From contig JAPTOF010000015.1 of the NCBI GenBank assembly GCA_028554755.1, positions 10,892,501 through 10,956,500 on the forward strand: a stretch of DNA of 64,000 bases. The letters run 5' to 3'. Under the pieces are notes generated by a model. It was not told the origin of the DNA and searched no databases. It saw only the letters and a program-made list of their open reading frames with translations. Shown here in pieces: positions 56,121 to 64,000 of the stretch (position 1 is the first letter of the stretch; each line of letters starts with the position of its first letter). A program made the position numbers and the translations under genes. The stretch comes from Cordia subcordata. Its lineage: Eukaryota > Streptophyta > Magnoliopsida > Boraginales > Cordiaceae.

Positions 56121-57630
56121 TGTTAGGAGTGGTGTCCTAAAGTCAGTCATCTATTATAGATTTTGCACTGATTTGTAACATGAATCATCTTACTTTTAGC
56201 CTTACATCATATCATACATCTTCTTCTTAATTGTTAGATCATGATGTAGTCATTGGGATAACCTGATGGGCATATGTGAATGAGGGATAACTCAGTTGTC
56301 CTTAAACATAGTTCGTAACCAAATGATAGAATCGATACTAAGACATCAATTCTATCGAGCGTAGGTTATAGTGCGTTACATGAGTTGGTTATACTCATGA
56401 CTAATGGGTGTAGAGACATCGCTGTGACCCACAGTGAGGTGTGAAGACATGCCCACTGAACATGACTCTATTACTAGCGCCCTATAGGATATACCCTATT
56501 GTTAAAGGATAGCTTGTGGTGCATATGGATGTAGATGCTTCCTTAGACGTGAGACCACTATAAAGACTCGCAGATTACTCCCTATGCCTTGGTACTGGAT
56601 TATCTAGATTTCTAATCTGGTGACAAAAGGCTGCAGGTATGGGCAAGTGCCGCGAAGTCAATGCGTAGGTCAAGATGGGATTGACCACTCCACATATTAG
56701 GAGAATAATATTCTGCTTAGTTTTAATTCATTAAGACTTTGGCCAGAGCTTTTCGCGTGATGTGTCACGTAGTTACATCATGATGAGTCACAATGAGATT
56801 AGGACTTGATATGGAATAGCTGGATAGGGGTTTAACAGTTTTCCCATGCCCCTAAGGTTATTTTGGAATATCGAGGGTCATAGGAAATCCACCATAATGC
56901 CCAATTTCGTTGAATATTACCTTGCAACAATTCCGCTTATTCAAACGTTGAGAATAGTTGCTACATAGTATCATCGATTAGTACAAGAATAGTCCTTGTA
57001 TTACTTGTTTAAGTTGGAACCCACAGAGTCACGCATATGGTTGAGAATTAGTTAGAGGATTGGCCCTATTGTAATTATCTCAATCATGTTTAATTAAGGA
57101 TTCGACATGTTATTATTTAATTATGAATTAAATAATATTATGAGTAATTAACCTTATGGATATTTAATTAAGAATTAAATATTATAATATTTGATTACTT
57201 ATTACGGGTCACGGAATTAACTTTGACTATGTCTAGCTAGCAATGGATATGTGGATTAAAATTAATTCATTGGCTATTGTTTATAAATCAAATGTTGATT
57301 TAACTTGGGCTTTAATTTGGATTTGAGAAGTCCATAATTCCGAGTCCAAAGAGTTGGACTTATTGGGTTGTGGAGATGGGCTTTGGCTTTATGGAACACC
57401 TATATCTCTCTATATATAGAGAAAATTCACTTTTTCTACGGATGATAGTTTTGAGAAAACTAAATCACAAGAATAGTTGTCAGAATACAAAAGCCAAAAT
57501 CAAAATTAGCCTCCTCTGATAGTTCTTGATCGCATACGAAAAGGAGGAGCTTAATGCTTCCACAAGGCAAAGTCTTTCAACACAAGAATTATGAGGTAAT
57601 TCTTGTTCTTTATTCTTGAAACCTTAAATA
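56121..57630 (+). mobile_element. C2 3' LTR, truncated (lacks about the last 70 bp)
   Basis: Aligns with the 5' LTR from TGTTAGGAGTGG to ATTCTTGAAACCTTAAATA, then switches to unrelated sequence. The terminal ...CCAACA and a right TSD are missing. CTCTCTATATATAGAGA is kept at 57406-57422. Confidence 0.85.
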
Positions 57631-57999
57631 ATGTAGTGGAAAACTCAGAAAACTCAAAGAAAATGTGAAATAAAGAAAGCGCAAAAATAAAAGGAAAAGA
57701 TTAACAAGAGAAGTACTATTTATACTACTCAATTGAAGCGATTTGAAATTTGAAACTTGGAGAAATGCAATGGTTAGGCGAAGAGTTGAAGCTAAAATGG
57801 CGTCTCAGTCACGCGATTTTAGCTTCAACTATCATTACTACAATAGGCGCATCGTGTCATGAAGCGCTCGCGCGCCCAAAAACAAGATGAGTTGTTCCCA
57901 TGAACCTAAATCCCCAAGGAAATGCCTAAGTATATAGTTAGATAATTGGGCAAGCATTTAGTGACATCCCGACATGGCACGTCCTAAATTGGGGGCTAT
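57631..57999 (+). other. Tat-like element: remainder between aORF and 3' LTR
   Basis: No ORF. The stretch ends in a purine/G-rich AAATTGGGGGCTAT that serves as PPT before the 3' LTR. Presumably the upstream (promoter) side of the antisense ORF. Confidence 0.5.
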
Positions 58000-58332
58000 T
58001 GATAAGGGATCAGGTAGCACATATAGGCTATCGGGAACACCCTGATAAGGAATGAGCAATTATTGAGAGAGGAGACCTTTAGAGGGGCCTAATCGATCAC
58101 CTCAACAAGAGATTCGATAGTATCCTAGTTATGCCCGATTGTCACCCGGCGGCCTTAACAGATGGCGCACGTGTCCCTAGCTTTGCCAAAAAAGGACATT
58201 TGACTTAGGCATCGGAGGTTTTTTGGCCAGTACCGCATCGGTGGTTAGCTTTATTGTTTTATAGAAAGGAGACTACCGGAGGAGACCACCAAAAAAGACC
58301 ACCGTTGAAGTATCTGTTTCTTTGTCGGATCA
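58000..58332 (+). mobile_element. Tat-like element: 3' LTR, 333 bp, internally deleted
   Basis: Matches 44575-44918 (CTAGTTATGCCCGATTGTCACCC, TTTGACTTAGGCAT, GTTGAAGTAT). About 70 bp including the TATA box are missing between CCCTAG and CTTTGCC near 58187. Ends GGATCA. Confidence 0.7.
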
Positions 58333-59439
58333 ATGTGCATTCGTTGCCGTGGAGAACTGTGTTATCCCTAGAAATGGATGTATGGAAGAGAGTCTTCCCC
58401 GAGAGACGCAAGGTAGCATTCTCAGCCAAAGATGGAGATGGGGATGAAGCCCTATTACTACGATAATAGTCCTGATTTGGATGAGAATGAAAAGAGGCAC
58501 CCCTATTATGCTAATGAGTAGTAGGTTTATTATGACCCAGAAGATGAGTCCTATCCAAGGGTATAACCAGATGCGAGGATGGAAAGACCGAAGGCATTAG
58601 TTCATTAGAGGTTGTCGTTTCCCACTAAAGGGAAGCAGGAGTACTCCAAGGATAATTCTTCAGGGAAGGCTTCCTCACGTAAAGTCACCAGGAGCAAGGA
58701 TATGCGGCCTTCCATTCTAAGGCCACCACTTAAGCTACCTATTCTTGAGAGAATTACCAGGAGATTGGGACTCAAGATGCCAGAGGTTAACGCTATTACA
58801 CGGTAGCTAGATTACTACTGCTTTAGGTCGTATTCTAGGTCTCAACCAGACTGAAAGCAGGCAAGACAGACAAGCGAATGGTCTGTCTAGTGGGGCAATG
58901 GAATGATGTCGTTTCACGTCAGAAGCAAGACCCTAGCTAGAAATCATCTAGTTTTTTAAGGAAGACAAGATACCAAAAGAGGGAGATCAACGATGTCGAT
59001 CTTCAGTGAGACGGGCATTAGAATAGGACCAACTCTTAAGGATGCAGCCTTGCGCTATTATTTTATGCCTACCAAGCAGTAAACTAGAAGAAGTTGACTA
59101 GGGTGAAGATGATCCTCTTAAAGAGACTCCTCTTGACAGTTCACTCGTGGAAGGGCTTAGTAAGCCGCGGCGAGGTGAATCTTGACTCTGGCGATGGGGG
59201 CACCCAGGCACAACTTATTTAGGTAGGTTGGATCCAGGTTCATGTTAGTATGGCATTTATCTTGCCACTAACTTTTTAGGCACCACAATGCCAAATGCAT
59301 GCTTGAATGGCGACATGTTTGAGGTAGGTGCTCCTGAGTGGCAACCTGAAACCATCTTAGAGCCTGAATACATCCTGGAGAAAGAAATGAGAGTTCATCG
59401 ACCTCGTAGATATTCACTAGGCCACTTCCTCTCTATCTC
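58333..59439 (+). pseudogene. gypsy remnant G3: gag-pol linker, heavily decayed
   Basis: Short frames such as MKPYYYDNSPDLDENEK (near 58445) and LPILERITRRLGLKMPEVNA (58735-58794) look like the Tyr/Asp- and Arg-rich linker after a gypsy gag, with stops every 50-100 bp. No domain can be defined. It may be the right-hand continuation of the gag at 31940-33490. Confidence 0.45.
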
Positions 59440-59690
59440 TCTCACCATGTCCGGCTATTATACATTGTGGTACATTTCGAGGGACAGCAGGTGACCAAGG
59501 TATTGGTTGATAATAGTCAACGTCATGTCTATGACTACTCTGAAAAGATTTAAGAAGACAAACGCTAACTTACTTCAAGCCGACATTCCTATCATTAACT
59601 TTACTGGGAAAGCTGTCAGGCCCAAGGAAATGCTACCTACTAAGGTTACTGTGGAAAGCAAGACGTCCTGGGTGTGTTTCTTCATGGTGG
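59440..59690 (+). pseudogene. gypsy remnant G3: aspartic protease fragment
   Basis: VTKVLVDNSQ (near 59492), LKRFKKTNANLLQADIPIINFTGKA and KVTVESKTSWVCFFMV resemble a plant gypsy protease (usual V-L-V-D-x-G-A/S, then N-F-T-G and F-F-V-V). The catalytic D-x-G has become D-N-S. Breaks off in FFMV, where integrase sequence follows. Confidence 0.65.
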
Positions 59691-59911
59691 GATGGGCCAT
59701 ATGAGGTAATGCAGGTATTTCTTTGTAGAGTTGTTCAAATGAAAGATTTTAAAGATGGGAAGAAATTCATTATCAACGGACAAAGGTTGAAACGTGTGGT
59801 TAAAGCCACACTTTCTAGCAAGGAGATTGAATCATTGGATCTCATAGATCCCACCTATTCACTTTTAGTGAGTGTTCGTCTAATTGAAGACGGTACATTT
59901 AGCGTTTCCTA
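59691..59911 (+). pseudogene. gypsy remnant G3: integrase C-terminus fused to protease by deletion
   Basis: GWAI-stop in one frame, [21 protein letters not shown] in the other, then FIINGQRLKRVVKA. This is the GPY-type integrase end of an Athila-like pol. RT, RNase H and most of integrase are missing between TTCATGGT and GGGATGGGCC at about 59688. Confidence 0.75.
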
Positions 59912-60120
59912 GGAGACAATCTATGGTATTTGAGTTGACTTTGTTTTATTTGTTTGTGTTTTTTTATGTTTACTTTTTTGTCTTTTCATTTTAATTGCTT
60001 TTGTGAGTTGGCTTTAGTGCTTCCCAGAGTTCGGATCCTTTGTATGGAGATGTAAATAGGGTTGGCCAAGAAAAATGAAAAAAAATCAAAACATCTATTT
60101 TGTGTGTCTTTCTCGATTTC
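59912..60120 (+). other. gypsy remnant G3: 3' non-coding stretch
   Basis: T-rich then A-rich, ending in an A-run (60076-60090). No gene. Confidence 0.5.
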
Positions 60121-60458
60121 AATTGCATACATTCTTAGAGGTGTTTGAGCTTATTTGTGTGCTTATATTGTGTCATTTGTGCATAATGTGTTGAAATGCA
60201 TAAATGTTACACTAAGTGCACTTTTTCATGTTTTAGATATATTCCAGAGTGAACATATGTGCATAACAACATTGGTTTCAGATGTAGTATTGGAAGTTAT
60301 AGTACATGATATGTGCATAATGTGTTGAAATGCATAAATTAATTATATCGCACTTTGACATTTGTTAATCTTTTCTTCTTTGGATATAGGGCCTTGAGCA
60401 GGAGAATGTAACCAATGCTGTTATGCAAAATATCCACTTCCTTAATAGCAAAGGTTAA
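60121..60458 (+). mobile_element. start of a divergent Athila-type LTR, cut by an insertion
   Basis: CTTAGAGGTGTTTGAGC, GTTACACTAAGTGCAC and CATGTTTTAGATATATTCC resemble the first roughly 200 bp of the E2 LTR (TTTAGAGGTGTTGAATGC, GCTACACTAATTGC, GATTTAGGTGAAC). A 28-bp word (TGTGCATAATGTG..GCATAAAT) is repeated at 60178-60205 and 60312-60339. Stops where the antisense LTR begins. The exact start is uncertain. Confidence 0.5.
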
Positions 60459-62317
60459 TGGTGTGACTTTTTGAGTGCAAGCTCTAAAGACCCGCAAGCG
60501 CACGGATCAATGCAGTGTAGTGTGTGCAAGAACGGGTGTCGAACCACAGGGAGGTTATGTTGTGGGATGGATTCTATGCATGTGTCCTATAGAATGCCAA
60601 AAAGGAAACTTAAACTAACTATTTTCAGTGTTTTTGGATGGTCAGGAGCTCTAACTAAAGAAAATAAAACTAAACTATGGGAATGAAAAGTATAGAGACA
60701 AGCTATCTAAAGAGAATTAACAAATGGAAAGGATTAGGGTGGCATCTACTTGTTAATGGGTGATCCTAGACTCCAATACTATGGGATTATATGGAATGAC
60801 TTAATCATCAATTGCTCTTTTACTAGGTTGCTTAGTTTAATGTCCTAATTTCTGCCTAGGACTCGGTGTAGGTCCGTCCTCAGGCGTCGCCTCCTAGAGC
60901 TATGGCGTGGTCCTTATGACCTAGGGCCTTAAGAGTGACTAACTAGCTTCCTAGGTGACTTAGAAAGAACTTACCTTAGTACCTAAATCATTGGCTGGAT
61001 TTAAAGCCAAGACTTAGTGTCGCTAGAGCCGACTAAATCTACCCAGAAACCTATTGGCTGGATTTACTGCCAAAGGAGACTCGATTTAGACTAGCCTTTA
61101 ATTATGCTTCATCATTCTAGGGTCAAAATAGCAGGGTTTGACCTATTATCGGATTCATACATGTTCTAGGCTAAGGCATTCGTGAATAACAGGGCCTATT
61201 CGACTATTAACATTGTCATGCTCGGGTTACACCATTAAAAACACTTTTGATCTAACATATATGCAATATTGAGGTCATATTTACTACTAGACATGCAAAC
61301 ATACACATAGACATGAATATAAGCATTACCCACTTCGTAAGATCCCCACATAAACACATAGACATGATTATAGAATGGATTAGAGGTGTTTTGTAACAAA
61401 TAGACTTCAATTTACACATATGCAACTCTCATAGGCATAATATCAAACACCTGACATGTATTGAATAATAGCCAACGAAACAAGAAGAACATAGCATATG
61501 TATATATATTAATCCATTAAATCCCATAATATAGAAGCATAGAATCAACCCATTACACAAGTATCATCACACTAAACAAATCTACTCAAACATAATATAA
61601 TAAAGGATGAATGAGAGAATAGAGAACTCCCTTTCCATCCGAGGAATTCTTGTACAAAATCTTTGAGTAGACTTTAATCCAAGTATTTAAGACCCTCCAA
61701 ATGAGCTGTGTGAGTGTGTGTGTGTTGGAGGTTAGTGAAAGAGGAATTAGGGTTTGGGAGATAGGTGCAAAAGAATATAACTTGGTATTTTATAAAATGG
61801 CCAAAAGCGGGCTTATATAGCCAATTTCTGCGACTACCGAAACGCTTAACCGAAGCACCTGTACCAAGGGTCCTCTATTCTGGTAGTAGAAGCTTACTTT
61901 CAATTTTTGGCAGAATAGTGAGCCGGTGCATTGGTACTCTGAAACCAGTGTTTCGGTAGTGTCTATTTGTTCTCTTTTGGCTTCGTTTGAGCTCCGTTTT
62001 ACTTCCAATTGTCTTGACCTTTGTTTGGAAGCCTCCAAACTTGATTTTCTTCCACTTTTCCTCTTCAATTATGCTTCCAATCCTTGCTCAAACCATCTCC
62101 ATCTTCGGTAATCTTCAAACAATCCTCAATCTCACCTATAATATCCAAAACAAGTCATTAATGTAGCATTTACCTTTTAAACTCAACTATGTACAATTGT
62201 ATATGCTTAAGCCTACATCTAGCGCAAGTACTACATTAATGCAACTATTTAAGCTCAATACATCTCCAAAATATAGATAAATAACAATTCAAACACACAC
62301 AAAAACACAACACATCA
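60459..62317 (-). mobile_element. antisense Athila-type LTR (3' LTR of element E3), 1859 bp
   Basis: Plus-strand ends TGGTGTGAC... and ...CACAACACATCA. The reverse complement starts TGATGTGTTGTGTTTTTG, very like the LTR at 2482. The adjoining PPT at its right side proves it is the 3' LTR of a minus-strand element whose body lies to the right. TATA-like region (CTATATAAGCCC on the minus strand) near 61812. This copy lacks the GGTCGACC cluster. Confidence 0.88.
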
Positions 62318-62658
62318 ATACCCCCAAACCTTCTCCTTGCTTGTCCCCAAGCAAGCCCGATCTTAAGTTTATTTCTAAAGCCGATGCAATAGGTTACCTA
62401 AGGGATTGACTCGTTATCAAGGTTTGTCTAAGAAGCATGAATGGGGCATTCCTATTGTGGAGAGATCCCCAAGTCTCTTTGGATCCTCCCTCTACTCAGA
62501 AAGGGTCTCGTTTCTCATAAGAATTTCATAAGTATCCAATCCACCATAAGCCTAGGATTCTAATTTACACACTCGGAATGTTGATATTTTGTGCCCCCTC
62601 AACTAACATGGCCTCCCCAACATGCACCAAGCCTTAAAGACAATATGAGAGAATATAT
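62318..62658 (-). mobile_element. E3: 3' end of internal region with PPT and hairpin
   Basis: Antisense to E2 42395-42735. PPT reads AAGGAGAAGGTTTGGGGG on the minus strand. The hairpin CTTGCTTG-TCCC-CAAGCAAG is at 62336-62355. The rest of E3 is beyond the LTR inserted at 62659 and outside the window. Confidence 0.85.
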
Positions 62659-64000
62659 GATGAGTTGCGATTTATGTGTTTATATATTGCATGTATATAC
62701 TTGTTTTGAGGTGTTTTGAGCTTCATTTAAGGTATTAGTATAGCGTTTAGGTCATACTTGTGCATATTAGGGTCTACATGTTCATAGTTGAAGTTAAGAC
62801 TTAAATGCTACACTAATGTACGTTTGTTGCTTGTTTAAGGTGTGATTTGGGAAGATAATTGAAGCTTAATTGAGGGTGAATGAAGTGTAGAACAAAGCCA
62901 AGGGTGTTTTGGACACAAAAGAATGAAGAAAAGTGCTTTGGAAAGTGGTCGGGCGAAAGGAGCGACGGAGGCGTAACTGAGCGCAACGTGAGGCAAATTC
63001 GGATCTTGCAACCTAAAAAGGACATGGACAAATTTTGGATACATTTTAGGGTGCAAAATATGGCTTACAAGATCCCCCACGACGATACAAAGCCATAGAA
63101 AAAAACGGTGCGCGAATCGGAGCTAAAACGAAGAAGATATGGACATTTTACTGTCAATACCGGTTGACCTCCTGCCAAGGACGGTCGACCTAGCGACCGG
63201 CTAGGTTGACCGGCCAGATCAGAACCTGGGCCAATTTTGGCCGGACGACTTAGGCCCAAAGCCGGTCGACCGGCTGGGCCCCCGGCTGGGCGCGTTAACA
63301 GCTCTATTTAAGCCACTTTTCAGCCCTTTTTGAAGGGGGACAACACCCAAATCAAACACCCATTTTTCTAAACCTAAAATCCACCAAAAGCCACCTCACA
63401 CACCCTCTTCACACATTTTACATCAAAATCCAAGCTTGATTGGGAGGATTCAACATTCTTTTGGAATCAAGGCTATTCAAAAGTTGTGTACAAGATTCGC
63501 TAGGATGAAGGGGAAGCTTCCTTACCTCTCTTTCATTCTATTTTCCATTATGTTTGAGTAGGCTTGTATAGGGTGATTAAACTTATGTAATGGGTTGATG
63601 ATATACTCTTATGATATGGGATACGATGGCTGAATATATACATATATATATATATGTGTGTGTTTTGATTTGTCTTGGTTAAATGGATGTTCTTTTATTC
63701 ATGTCTAAGTGTTTGATAAAATGCCTAGATGAGTAACATGCATATAAGTTGAAGTTTGTTTGTTATTAAACACATCTAATCCATGTTATAATCATGTCTA
63801 TGTGTTTATATATGGATGCTATGAAGTGGGTAATGCTTTTATTCATGTCTATATGCATATTTGCATGCCTAGTAACAAGCATAGCTTCAATATCACATAT
63901 TTATGCATGCGCTAGCAAGTGAAATCCTGCTGTAGTGACTTTAGAATGACGAAGCATAATTTAGGGCTAGTCTAGGTCGAGTCTCCTTTGGCTTTAAATC
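62659..64000 (+). mobile_element. plus-strand LTR, incomplete at window edge, mosaic of two subfamilies
   Basis: Begins TGATGAGTTGCG after ATATA. The first roughly 650 bp match the U3 of 6197 (AAAAGTGCTTTGGAAAG, GCGCAACG). From about 63420 on it follows E2 and 2482 (GGATTCAACATTCTTTTGG, ATGATGGCTGAATATATA-like). GGTCGACC cluster at 63150-63280, TATA-like CTATTTAAG near 63303. About 500 bp of LTR should lie outside the window. Whether it is solo or part of a full element is unknown. Confidence 0.85.

Larger units (their letters stand above)
48402..57630 (+). mobile_element. copia-like element C2 with long LTRs and no visible gag-pol (LARD-like), 9.2 kb
   Basis: Long LTRs, a tRNA-Met-like PBS and a PPT frame a 6.1-kb interior in which I cannot find gag, protease, integrase or RT motifs; the ORFs are all short. 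It may be a large non-autonomous derivative mobilised by a relative, or a very old copia copy. The LTRs differ much more than those of E2, so the insertion is older. It interrupts the Tat-like antisense ORF. Confidence 0.7.

Overview
The window looks like nuclear DNA of a flowering plant. It has one conserved, intron-rich eukaryotic gene. Almost everything else is LTR retrotransposons of typical plant lineages (Athila-like and Tat-like Ty3/gypsy, plus Ty1/copia), with small DNA-transposon (MITE-like) insertions in and beside the gene. The species cannot be named from the sequence alone. No rRNA, tRNA or CRISPR array was seen, and no bacterial-style operon.

Layout. 1-11951: an Athila-like gypsy element (E1) on the minus strand. 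Its integrase end lies at the left edge, and its primer-binding site and 5' LTR lie at 10021-11951. It is broken by two plus-strand solo LTRs with perfect 5-bp target duplications (2482-4389, ACAGA; 6197-8101, GGGGA) and by a truncated antisense LTR (4982 to about 5722). 11952-13775: gene-free upstream DNA with a probable hAT-type MITE and a short promoter-proximal zone carrying four TGGGCC/TGGGCT-type motifs. 13776-25738: the only host gene, a ten-exon DRG1-type GTPase whose joined exons give 368 codons with every splice phase consistent. Its intron 5 holds an 870-bp MULE-like MITE. 26126-31059: a decayed copia element with short LTRs.

31940-60458 is a nest of elements inside elements. An old gypsy gag fragment (about 31940-33490) and a gypsy protease/integrase fragment (about 58333-59930) flank a Tat-like element (about 33538-58332). 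The Tat-like element itself contains a structurally complete 10.95-kb Athila-like element (E2, 33561-44510, TSD ATATA) in its 5' LTR. It also contains a 9.2-kb copia-like element with long LTRs and no visible gag-pol (48402-57630) in its antisense ORF. 60459-64000: an antisense Athila-type 3' LTR and its adjoining 3' internal end, interrupted by another plus-strand LTR that runs off the window.

How it fits together. The retroelement proteins (gag; protease, reverse transcriptase, RNase H, integrase) are all interrupted by stops or frameshifts, so none looks able to act alone. E2 is young (about 40 substitutions between its two LTRs by hand count, roughly 2-2.5%), but its pol already has several stops explained by C-to-T changes, as expected for a methylated, silenced plant element. 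The most interesting structures not covered by routine annotation are: an antisense ORF in the Tat-like element that appears to contain an in-frame 88-bp intron; a perfect 8-bp-stem hairpin next to the polypurine tract, conserved between elements; arrays of GGTCGACC palindromes in the LTRs; a roughly 70-bp-period array of GTCAAAAT...ATTTTGAC hairpins inside the long-LTR copia-like element; and G-box-rich ends of the MITE in the DRG1 intron. I did not find a clearly new biological system; these are candidates for a second look.
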